The notes beneath the pieces are model-generated. The model saw only the letters and a list, made by a program, of their open reading frames with translations, searched no databases and was not told the origin of the DNA. A program made the translations under genes and the position numbers. Below, piece after piece: positions 8,268 through 18,959 of a DNA stretch of 18,959 nucleotides. The stretch's first letter is position 1. Each line of letters starts with the position of its first letter. The DNA lies in the NCBI GenBank assembly GCA_964527685.1, contig CAZGOC010000010.1:1-18959 (forward strand), written 5' to 3'. The stretch comes from UBA7396 sp964527685 (GTDB lineage: Bacteria; Patescibacteriota; Gracilibacteria; BD1-5; UBA6164).

Positions 8268-10235
8268 ATGAGAAAAATTTTATTTTTAATCTTTCTAAAT
8301 ATATTTTTATTAAACTTTGCTATAGCAAATAACGATTTTTTAATAAAAAAAGACTCTTCTTGAGAAGAAACTTATAGAAATGAATTAAAACGACTTACAA
8401 CTAATTCTATAGTAAATTTTCAAATAACATCTTTTTGAAACCCTTCAAATACAATTTTTTTGTTAAATATGCCTTCTTGATTTGAATATATTTCAAATAA
8501 TACAAGCTGAAATTGTAATACAGCTATTGAAACAGCTTTAAATTGAGCTTTTAAATATAGTTTTTCTTGAGCTTTAAATTGTGTATCAAGTGTAGAGTTT
8601 AGTTATAAAATACAAAATGCTTGAAACTATACTATAAGTATATTAGACCAAAATACTTTAAAAGAAAATGTAAAAATAGAAGTAATTTGAACTAATACAG
8701 TGTCAAAAGCCTACTCTATAGACCAAAATAATAACTGATTTATTGATTGATATTTAGTTTATTTTTCAAACTCTATTTCAAATTTAAGTGATTTATGAGA
8801 TATAACAGTATGATGACATACTATAACATCTTATGTTTGAAACTCAAGTTCTTGAATAATCAACTTTGCTGACAATATCTTTAATTCTTGAGAATTACCT
8901 CAAATATTATCTACTATATCAAGTTTTTGAAATGTTTGAGTAATTGAAAACACTTCAATTATAGAACAAGACCTAGCAAAACCTTTTTTAACTCAAACAA
9001 ATACAACTATAAGTATTGATTGATTAGATAATTTAGAATTTACTTTTTCTGAAAATATAAATACATCAACATGATATAGTTTTGAATTAAAAGATAAAAA
9101 TAATTTAAATATTACTTATATATCAAACTTTACAAATACTTGAAAAACTTTAATTATAAATCCAAATACTACTTTATTATCAAATAAAGCTCCTTATAGT
9201 TATAATTTAAAAGTAAATGACTGGTCAAAAAATGAATATATTAAAACTTGAAATATAAATATAAATTTAAATTCTTGTAGTATTGAAAGTGTTAATAACT
9301 GAAGTGTTTCAGCTTTCCCTAGTTGTACAATAACTTGTAATAGTTGATATACAAAATCTGGAAATAGTTGTATATCTAGTTCTTGATGATGAGGTGGTTG
9401 ATGATGATGAGGATGAGGATGATGAGGTTCTATAACTCCAACTTGTAATACTTCAACTGATTTAGAATGTAGAATATATAATTGAAATTATATATGGCAA
9501 CTAAAGCCTTGAAAATCATGTATTTGATGAGATTTTTTAAAATCTTGTAATATAATTGAAAATAATTCAAATTCAGGTAGTGAAAATTGAAATTGAAGTC
9601 TAACTTGAAGTGAAAGTTGAAATTGAAATGAAAGTTTATCTTGAAGTGTTTTAGTTTTAACTTTAGATGAAGTAAAAAAATATTTAGATAAAAACACAAA
9701 TAAAGTTTTATCAAAATATATAAACTCTCTTTATAATTCAATAAATTATGAATATATTAGTTATTTTATACAAATAGATAGCAATATATCAAATGATTAT
9801 CAAGAATTATTAAAAAATTATCAAAATACTTTCATATTTTTAAATGATTATATAAATTCTAAATCACAAGATAATTTAATTAAAACAAAAAATTATATTA
9901 AAAATTTTAAAAACTACTTTGATAAAACAAAAAACCTTGAAAAAAAATATATCACTAAAGTTAAGACTTGAAATACAATAATTTATAAAACAAATTTTGA
10001 AAGTATAAAAAAACCTTTAGATAAAATTGAAAGTATTATACTAAAAAAATTTAAAAATTTATTATTATCAAATACTATATCTATAACACAATACAATACT
10101 GCAATAAAAAACTATAATGACTTTATATTTTACCTATCAGTATATAGATTTGATAAAACTAATTTATCAAAAGATATAGCAAAAGATTTATTAAAAGATA
10201 TAATAAAAACTTATAATAAAAAGATAACTAAATAG
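8268..10235 (+). CDS. Secreted Ig-like protein with poly-glycine linker and helical C-terminus
   Basis: This 655-residue protein has a signal peptide (about 1-20, ending AIA). The N-terminal half (21-350) is beta-rich with paired cysteines. It carries DQNNNGFIDG (152-161), a calcium-loop-like motif shared with the giant minus-strand protein. A later LEFTFSENINTSTG resembles Big_5-type Ig-like domains. A cysteine cluster ending CNSGYTKSGNSC precedes an unbroken run of 15 glycines (373-387), ten of them TGA codons. After a short cysteine-containing segment and a Ser/Gly/Asn-rich linker, the last about 200 residues are Lys/Asn/Tyr-rich and probably helical or coiled-coil. There is no membrane anchor at the end. 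It is the last gene of the plus-strand cluster, and its TAG touches the shared terminator. No whole-protein family is recognised. Confidence 0.8.
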
Positions 10236-10271
10236 ATACTAAAAAAAGAGCTTGGCTCTTTTTTTAGTATC
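10235..10271. terminator. Bidirectional terminator between the surface gene clusters
   Basis: A perfect 17-bp stem (10235-10251 with 10255-10271) has a TTG loop. Each arm carries seven A or seven T, so it works on both strands. The first base is the last base of the plus-strand TAG. The minus-strand stop TAA (10264-10266) and the two codons before it lie in the right arm. Confidence 0.92.
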
Positions 10272-13200
10272 TTAAGTTTATGTTATAATTATTAATTATT
10301 TGATATATTCAAGCTTCCTTTAAATTATTTATTTTACCTCAATATTTAATTATATAATTATATGTTTTTAATTCTCAAGAGGTTTGTATTTCTTGAGTTT
10401 GAGTAAATACTTTTGATTTATAATTTTCTATTACACTACAACTTATTCACTCACAAGCTCAATATCAAATATTTCAATCCCAATCTCATAACTCATTTGT
10501 TTGATAATTATGTGTTAAATCAAATCAAGCTCAAAGTGTTTTTATAGTTACAATTACATTGTTTTGTGCTTGAATTAGCTGATTTGGTTTTAGTTCTCAT
10601 AAATCAATACTTCAAGTTGATATACTAAAACTAAAATCATCTACATAAAATATTTTTACATTATTTCAAATATTTCAAGAAGTATCTTTTATACTAAATG
10701 TAGCTTTGTATTTTCAATAACTAAGTCAAGATAGTATATAATTTGTTTTTAATAAATCTATACTTCAAGTATTAAATGAGTTATTTAATACAAAATTACT
10801 TCCATCCCACTTCTCAAGTTTAAAACTAATACTTCAAGTTGAAACTCAAATATTGTCATTATAATTATATTTTAAATCATAATTTCAAATAGGTAAAATC
10901 ATATCATCAACCATATTTGTAGTAATTTCTGGGTTTATTGCATCTAAAATATTATTATTTAAAGGAGTTCATTTATATGAATTATTTATAAATCAATTAC
11001 TTCAAACTGCTTTATACCAACAAGTATTTAATAATCAATTTCAGCAGTTTTTTAATCTTTCTAAAGCAGTATTATTTTCTCAAACTTGATATAATGCACT
11101 ATCAATTAATAAACTTCAATTTTTTAAAATAATATCTGAATTTATATCTAAACTTACTATTTGATTTGACACAATTCAAGAAAAATAAGTATTATTAGTT
11201 GAAATTAAATAATATCAATTTGCTAAAATATTTTGACTTGCTGGAATTGTATAATCACTTCAATTTCATAAAGCATTTTTTACTATCCAATTTGAAATAT
11301 CTATATCAGATGATGAAATATTTTTTAATTCAATATATCTAACATCTCAAGCAGACATAATTTCATTTATAACTACTCCTCATAATATTTTAAAAAAGTA
11401 AGTATTTAACTGTTTATTTAAGTAAATATCTCAAACTGAGTTTCAAGCAAATGATATTTCAGATATTCAAATATCTACTCAAGTAGAACTTAATTCTACA
11501 ACTGCAAAATTACTTCAAGAACTAAATGTAGTATTAATTATACTTGCTGTTGCTCAAGACAATACAAAAGATGAATTATTTAAATTTGTAGAAATATTTT
11601 CAGAAAAATCTAAATACATTTTTTTATCAATATAATCAAATCTAGCTCAAACAATAACAGGTCAAACTCTATCAAGTGCATTATTTGATTGAAGTAAAAT
11701 ATTATTTGAATTTAGATCTTTTAATGATGAATTTAGATCTATTGCAATTAAAGGTGTTATTTCTGTATCAAAAATTTGTTTTTCATTTAAAGAAACTATA
11801 ACTTTATTATTTCAATTTTTAGTAAAAGTAGAGATATTATTTAAACTATATCAAGATACATTTACATTAAATGAACTAAAATCACTATTTATATCTTCAC
11901 TAAATTCTATTTCAATTCAATCTATTTTTCAGTTTCAATTTTGGTCAAGAGTATATGAATTAATGATTTTAGGAGAGATTTTTTCATTCAAAGTTAAATT
12001 ATTTATTAAATCTAAATTATTATTATAATTATCCTCTAAATCTCAATTGTAACTTAAAAGTATATTTGGATTGCTCCCTAAAACTCAAGAAATATCAAAA
12101 GTTATTTTATTATTTAATACATTTCAATTTGATAAACTTCAAGTATTAACTGTAAATCAAGCAACACTTCAAGACATATTTTCTGAAAAAACTAAATTAA
12201 TTTTATCAGCTAAAAAGTCTCAAGAAGTATCAATTAAATCATATGAAATCAAAACAGGTTTTGCTTTATCTGTAAGACTTATTTCAGTTCCCAAACTTCA
12301 AGCATCGTTTCAAGCTAAATCTTTCCAAAAACTATTTGAAGTAAATAATAAATTATATCAATTACTATTTGTTTCAATGCCTCACAAATCAAGATTTAAA
12401 ATAGCTTTATTTCAAGAAATAGAAACACTATTTATAACTAATCAATTATTTAAGCTAAAGGCTGTTTTATCTGTAGTTGAATTAATATTTTCTGAAAAAA
12501 CCACTTCTATTTTATTAAAAATTCAACTACTATTTGCAAAAATTTCAGTACTTAACACTCTAGGAGAAGCCTTGTCTACAGATATTTTATTTGAAATATT
12601 TTCAAGATATTTTCAAGCAATATCTGTTAAATTTCACTTTGTATAATTTAGTTTTGGAGTAGATGAAGTGTCTTGAAAATTATTAAATTTTAATATAAAA
12701 ATATTATCATTTACTTGCATTCCAGTTTCCCAAGAAATTGGTGATCAAATTCATTCAATATTAAAATCACTTAAGTTAATTGAATTATCTAATATATTTT
12801 CACTTAAAATAATTTGAAATGCATCTATTTGTCAATTTGCATCTAAATCCATTGTTTCTACTGTATTTATTGTAGGTGGAGTTGAGTCAATTAAAAAAGT
12901 ATTTGATAAAACAGTATTTGAAGGATTATTTATTTCATCAAAAGATGTTATTCTAAATCTAGCATTATTTATATCAACTAAAGGTAGTGTAAAATTATAA
13001 CTTCAAGAATTTGTTAAATTATCTCAAACAAGTTGCCAACTACTTCAATTATAAAACTCTAAAGTTATAGAATCTTGTTTTAAATTTGCCCCTGAAGATG
13101 TTATTTTATTTTTATCCCAAGTAATTAAAAAACTATCTCCTCCAGAATAAATAGGAAAAGTATTTATAGTAAATATATCATTTTCAATAATAGGTCATGT

Positions 13201-16200
13201 TTTATCTAAAATAATATTTATATTTCAAGATAAAGAGTTATTTACTTTATAAGATTTATCATAAGCATAAACTATAACTTCATAATTTTCTCAATTTATT
13301 TCTCAAAATGGAGAAACAAAACTATAATTCCAATTTGCATAATTGTTACTTGTTTGAGTTGCTAAAATCTCTTGATTTCCTACAAAACTAGTTCAATTCC
13401 AATAATCACTTCATTTTTTTATTGATATTTTTACACTAGAAATTCAAGCTCAAACATCACTTGCAGTTCCAAAAATATTTATACTTCAAGAAAAATAACT
13501 TGTAGAAAGATTTGTTATATTTAAGTTTGGATTAATAGTATCTCAAATATATTCTCTAGTAGTTGAAATGTTTTTATTTCATGATTTATCAATAAGTTTT
13601 AAAGTAAAATCATATGTATTTCAGTTTATTATAATTGGATTAAATAATTCATTTAAATTATAATTTATTCAAGATAGATCTTTTAATTTTATCCAAGTAT
13701 TAGCTCAAGAGTAGCTACTTCAATCCCAATAAGTGTTTGAAGTTGTATTTTTAAAATTTAAAAAAACTTCTTTTAGTTCTATATTATCGCTTAAAGTAGA
13801 AATAATATCAAATCAATTATTATTTATAAAAGCTCAATTTGGAGGAGTTCAGTTTTCTATATTTAAAATAGGAGTTGTTGAATCTATAGTAAATAAGTCA
13901 CTTTCTACATAATTTGATTCATTTCAAAAAGTATCTATTGCTTTGATTTTTAGTTTAACATTTTTAGAATTTAAATTTCAAATATTCCAATTATAATTTC
14001 AAGAATTTAATAAATTTGATGCAATTATGTTCCAATTTCATCAAGAATTTGTTGAGTATTCTAAAGTTATAGGAGTTCAAGAAAGTCATCAAGTATCAGT
14101 TATATCTCAAGAATTCCAAGTTATATTAAATAATCCATTTCATTTAATATAATCTCAATTAACAATAGAAGTAAATACAGTATTTTTTATAATAGGATTT
14201 GTTTTATCTAAAGTAAAAATATCACTTTCTTTAAAAGAAGTATTTCAAGCTCTATCTTTTCAAATAATTTGTATTTGATAATTTCAAGATGTAAAATTTG
14301 TAATATCTAAACTATATGGAGAGATATTTGATCAAGAATAAATATCTACATAGCTTCAACTACCTTTTTTATATGCAATAAAAATCTTCTCTAAATTATT
14401 ATCACTTAATCGATTCCAAGAAATATTTAAACTATTTCATCAATAAGTTTGAGTTATAGGTGAAATTATATTTGCTTTAGTAGGTGGAGTATTGTCTATA
14501 TTTATTGATATATTTTTAGAAATAGTTGTTACTCAAGAAGGAGTTGAAACATTTAAAGTAATAATTTTTGAATTTTCTCAAGTATTTCAAGCAAATCAAG
14601 TTTTAAAACTATATTTTACTACTCATAAACTATAACTACAACTTATTCAAGATATAGGACTAGCACAAACTACTCAAGTGTGAGCTGAGTTTCAAGTAAG
14701 TAAAGATAAATCAGCAATTATATGATCTATGTCAGTATTTGTTAAATTAGCTGTTATTTCTAAATCATTTCAAGAACTTGTAAAACTTGTAGAATTGATA
14801 TTTATATCTTTTATTAAAAGATTTTCAATAGTTGGAATTGTTGTATCAACTAAAAAACTATCACAATTTGAGGTTTCTCAAATATTTCAAAGTTTGTCAA
14901 CTGCAAATAAATTCCAAGAATAATTTCAATTACTTAAAGTATTTGTTATTTTAAAATTTGTTGTAGAATCTAGTGTTTGAATTTCTCATCATACACAACT
15001 ATTTCAATTATATATTTTTAATATATATTTATCAATTCAAGTTCAATTTCAATTATCATCACTTGAATTATTCCAATTTAATGTTGGTGTAGTTGATGAT
15101 GTATTTTCTCTATGAATTAAAGTAGGTTTTGATGGTCAATTATTATCAAATCAAACTACTATACTTCAAGTATTTATACTATTTCAAGCTAAATCTTCTC
15201 AAACAATTTTCATACTATATTTTGTTCATGAAACAAGTAGTCAACTAAGAGATATAGTTTCACTATGATTTCAAGAAACAAGTTTTGAAGTATCTGTTAT
15301 ATTAAATACTTTTTGAGATGATGAGTTTCAAGAAGTTCTATCAAAAACAATTTTTGTGCTTCAAGCACCTTTCATGTTTTCCAAAAAATTAAACAAAACA
15401 TCAATACTTCAACTAAAATAATTATTGTAAACAGAATTTGTATTATTTGCAAATCAAGTTATTGTTGGAGATTGTCAGTCTGTAATAGTATTAAATGTAT
15501 CATAATTGTTAAATCAACCTCATCCACTTCTTAAGGCTCAAGTTTGAACTATAATATTTGATCAAGTAGCTCAAAGATTGTTTAAGTTTGGAATTATTAA
15601 ATTAATTTTTTTTCAAGATATACTTAAAACTCAAGTTGGATTTATAGTGTTTCAAGCATATGTATAACTAATTAACCCTCAAGAATGATTTGATAAATTT
15701 GTATCAAGTGTAGTATCTGTTGTAAGCTCTAAAGTAGTATTATTTAAAAATTTAGCACTTGTAATTTTTGCATTTAAAACAATATCAGCTGTAAGTATAG
15801 TAGGGGATGAACAGCTTTCAGTTCAAAAATTTCAAGATTTTCACATTATATTTATACATATTTTATAACTTCATCATGAAGCTAAGTTATTTCATAAACT
15901 GTCTTTTTTAATATTTTCAGCTCAAGTCCAAGAAGTATTGTTTTTATTTGAAACAAGTCATATATAATTTAATCATCAAGTAAAAGATATATTAGATGGT
16001 AATAAATATATTCTATATGATTCAAAAGTATCAAAAGTATCATTTAATACTTCCCAAGAAACACTCAAATCCCTTCAATCAATTCATTCATAATCTATAT
16101 CATTATCTAAAAAACTTGTGATATTTGACATAGAAATAGTAGGTCTTACTTTATTTATACTTCAAGTTTTAAAAGATGTGTTTGTAGCTTCATCACGACA

Positions 16201-17718
16201 ATATCAATAAATAATATTATTTCATATATTTAAAATACTATTTAAAATTGGTGTTGTATATTCTATATTTGCTAAAGCATTTCAGCTTCAAATAAAAGTT
16301 CCATCATAATTTCAAGTTCATCATAATCTAACTTCATAAATAGAATTTTTGTTACAGCTAAATTTTACACTTGAATCATTTAATAATATATTAGCCGGAG
16401 ATATAGTTAAAAATGAAGTTATTGGTGGAGTTGTATCTTTAATTAAATTAAAGTTTATAGATCATATATTTCATCAACTATTTTTTATACAAGCATAAAT
16501 TGAATTATTTCATTCACTTAAAGATGATGAGTTTATAACTTCATTTATTAACAAGTTAGCTACACTATAGCTACTCCAATCTTTTAAAATAGTTCAACTA
16601 TCACAACTTCATCATCAATTAATTACAACTTTATAATCCCCTATTTGATTTCAAGAAAAAGATAAATTATATGATAGTTTTTCACTTCATCAAATTTTAT
16701 CATTATCTTTTGAAATAAGAGTTAATTGTGGAGCAGAAGCTGGAACTACAGTTAAATTAAGAGTAGCGGTTTTATCTTCTAAATCAAAATCAGTATTTGT
16801 ATCATTTGGATTATCTTGATTTCAATCAGCATCTATAGCTATAAAATTAGTATTATCAAATACCTTTCATCATAAAGAAACATTTGTTGTAATTCAAGTT
16901 TTTTTAAAAATTCAAGTTTTCCCATCTGCTTCACAAGAAATATAAGATAATACTTCATTAGAAGATAGTCATAATACACTTAAATCAGCCTTAACTTCTC
17001 AAGAAGAAATATTTAAACATCAATTATAATCTTTTACTTTTAAAACTAGGTTTATACTTTCTGCTTCACTTCATTGAATTTGATTTGTTGTAGCACTTCA
17101 GTCTTGTTTTTCAAAAAAATAATCAGTTATATGAGGTTTTACATTTATATATAAAGTTTTAGAGTTAATAGGTCATACTATACTACTATCATCTATATTT
17201 GATTTTCAAGCAAAGTTATAATTTATAGTATTTTCATAAGTTTTTATATCACTTGAAACCTTTAATCAAGAGTTTGAATTTGAAACTCTATCTAAAAACA
17301 TAGTTTTTGTATTTAAAACTAAAGGTTTACTTCAGTTTGTAAGTTCACTAGAAAATCAATTATTTATATCATATGCACTACTTGGAATAGGATTTATTGT
17401 AGTTGAATAATCTATAAGTCATTTTACCCCCGCTCAATTATATGAAAAATAATTATTTATATTTGTTTGATCTATTGACTTAAAATCAAAGTTTATAAAT
17501 AAGTTTTTTATATCAACTCAAGTATTATTTTTTCAAAAAATACCAAGTCAAAACTCTTCTCATGGAGTTAAAGAATAACTAGAATAATTAGCATTTCAAT
17601 TAATTTTTATATCAGTTATATCTAAACTAGAACTTGCAAAAATAATAACTGCAGTATTTGAAACAGAATAAAAAACAAATAAAACAAAAACAAGGATATT
17701 AAAAATTTTTTTAAACAT
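10264..17718 (-). CDS. Giant Ig-repeat surface protein with lamin-tail and WxL-like C-terminus
   Basis: This is a single uninterrupted reading frame of 2484 residues; I checked every codon and found no TAA or TAG. A hydrophobic export signal (about 1-32) is followed by tandem Ig-like modules. From residue 958 their linkers of the form D-x-T/x-x-P recur at 958, 1075, 1171, 1279, 1393, 1505, 1611, 1715, 1817 and 2016, about 96-117 residues apart. Several modules have the Big_5-like FSEN/FSE strand. Two calcium-loop-like motifs occur at 1624-1632 (DLDANGQID) and 1925-1933 (DQNGNGKID). A lamin-tail domain spans about 2113-2215 (VVINEIMSAGDVRYIELKN). The C-terminal part (from 2371, IDLGELKP) resembles the 207-aa WxL-like protein and may bind the DUF916-like partner. 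There is no C-terminal membrane helix. A role as a long adhesive stalk is inferred. It lies 62 bp downstream of another Ig-repeat gene. Confidence 0.9.
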
Positions 17719-17780
17719 ATTTTTAATACTTAAATATTAAAGTAAATTATTTTATTTTTGTTTTATTTGTTTTAATTTAA

Positions 17781-18959
17781 TTATAATTCCCATACTGATG
17801 ATTCAAATGAAGCTGAATTTCAAGCATCATCAGTAGCTGTTCAAATAATTTTAGCATACTCTCAAGGCATATTTGGAGTTGTTATACTTAAACTTATATT
17901 TGGAGTTCAGCTTCAAGAATCAACTGCTACACTTCATCATACAGATACTCAATCACTAGCTCTAACTAAATTTAGTCAACTTAATGTTACATTTTCACTA
18001 AAGTTTAAAGTTCAAGTTCAATTTGAATTAGATGGTAGATTTATGCTACTACTATTTAAGCTTGGAGCAATATTATCTGGATTAACTACATTTATATTTA
18101 CACTTACATTTGAATTATTTCAAGCAGCATCTGTTATAGTAAAATTAAGAGTTTTTATTCAAGTTGATGTTGGTGTTCAAGAAACAACCCAAGAAGTTAC
18201 TGTAGTTCAAGGTATAGTTGTTTCATCAAAAGCAGCTAAATCTCAAGAAACTGAAGATATTGTCGCTCATTCACTAAATGTAATAGTTTTAGTAAATAAA
18301 GTATTTATATTAGTACTTCATAAATTACTTCCTGAAGTTATTGTAGGAGCTGTGTTATCTATTTGAGTGATATTTATAGTTACTGGATCTGAAATGTTTC
18401 AAGCAGCATCAGGGAATGAAATTGATTCCGTTGTATTTGAATTATATGTTTTTTCAAAAGAATTATTAGAAAATCTTGTCCATCAACTAGGAAGTCAAGT
18501 TGATCGTGCTCAAGATTCATTAGCTCATTCCATTCCATCAAATACAACTCTAACTGTTACACTATTTCAGCTTACTGTATATGTAGGTGATCAAGCACTT
18601 AAAGTTGGTTTTACATTATCAAAAAATACTGTTTGACTAGATACAGAGCTTATATTTCAAGCATCATCACGAGCCCAAACATATAAATATCTCTCTCATT
18701 GAGTTCAACTTAGAGTAAATGATGTTGGTGCTGTTCAAGACCAAGTATCTCAAATATTTGGAGTTGTAGAATCATTTTCTTTTATAATCCATCCATTAAT
18801 TCAAACATTATCACTTCAACTTAATGAAAGAGAAACTACTGGGTTATTTGTAAGAGTATTTGATGTAATAGTAAATGAATCTATAGTTGGTATGGTATTA
18901 TCTACTGGTGCATTTACTGTTATTGTAAATGAATCACTATTTGACATTCAGTCATTATC
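17781..18959 (-). CDS. Ig-repeat surface protein, C-terminal part only
   Basis: The frame is open from the window edge to TAA at 17781-17783. It gives the last 392 residues; the start lies beyond 18959. It is built of about 85-100-residue Ig-like repeats. Each ends in an A-G-N motif (DDAGNISS, PDAAGNISD, TDAAGNNSN, TDDAGNSAS), usually followed by a D-N-x-x-P linker (DNTIPT, DNVKPT, DNTAPT, DNIAPS). LNFSENVTLSG matches the strand seen in the giant protein. The glycine of A-G-N is TGA in all four copies. The C-terminus is abrupt (SVWEL), with no anchor or sorting signal. The downstream giant gene begins 62 bp later on the same strand, so the two are likely co-transcribed. It is probably another secreted adhesin-like protein. 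Confidence 0.85.

Noticed and set aside
9430..9741. Minus-strand frames of 69 and 103 codons rich in Phe, Asn and Leu
   Set aside because: They are shadows of the Gly/Ser/Asn linker and helical region of the 655-aa protein; the composition is low-complexity and no family is recognised.
12071..12646. A 191-codon plus-strand frame without standard stops
   Set aside because: It is antisense to the 2484-residue gene. It has no family motif and exists because TGA glycine codons read as TCA serine on the other strand.
18043..18636. Two adjoining plus-strand frames of 107 and 89 codons
   Set aside because: They are the antisense of the Ig-repeat gene; the minus-strand translation has clear D-x-A-G-N repeats and an uninterrupted frame.
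17818..18670. Repeated TTTCAAGC-type words suggesting a CRISPR array
   Set aside because: Spacing is irregular and about 250-300 bp. The words encode the A-G-N motif of protein repeats, and there are no unique short spacers.

Overview
The window reads cleanly only if TGA is translated as glycine (genetic code 25), so it most likely comes from an ultra-small, AT-rich Candidate Phyla Radiation bacterium of the Gracilibacteria/Absconditabacteria (SR1) group. The evidence is direct. In TruB, LepB, a Fur-family protein and a UPF0102 protein, in-frame TGA falls on invariant glycines, while tryptophan is always TGG. All genes end in TAA or TAG. No start has a recognisable Shine-Dalgarno sequence, and leaders are A/T runs.

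Left part (1-4765) holds housekeeping genes. In order: a tRNA-Lys(UUU) with encoded CCA (minus), truB and lepB (minus, 9 bp apart), a short Fur-family regulator (plus, divergent from lepB across a 144-bp intergenic region with a Fur-like 7-1-7 palindrome), then tex and a UPF0102/YraN gene (minus). The fur-like gene and tex converge on one bidirectional terminator. Bases 1-48 show nothing I can name.

Right part (4947-18959) is a cell-surface locus. On the plus strand: a 207-residue secreted protein with its own promoter and terminator (interrupted by a 100-N scaffold gap), then a tight cluster of a DUF916-like membrane-anchored protein (396 aa), a 139-aa secreted Ig-like protein, a 268-aa membrane-anchored IPT/TIG protein and a 655-aa secreted protein with a 15-glycine tract. 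On the minus strand, converging on these: a 2484-aa surface protein of tandem Ig-like modules with a lamin-tail domain and a C-terminal domain resembling the 207-aa protein, preceded by the 3' end of another Ig-repeat protein that runs off the window.

Inferred working model: this resembles the WxL/DUF916 surface loci of Firmicutes. The DUF916-like protein would be the membrane-anchored holder, the 207-aa protein and the C-terminus of the giant protein its WxL-like partners, and the Ig-repeat proteins long adhesive stalks, possibly for host-cell attachment. There are no mobile elements, CRISPR arrays or rRNAs. The only broken gene is the one cut by the N gap, and that break looks like an assembly artefact.
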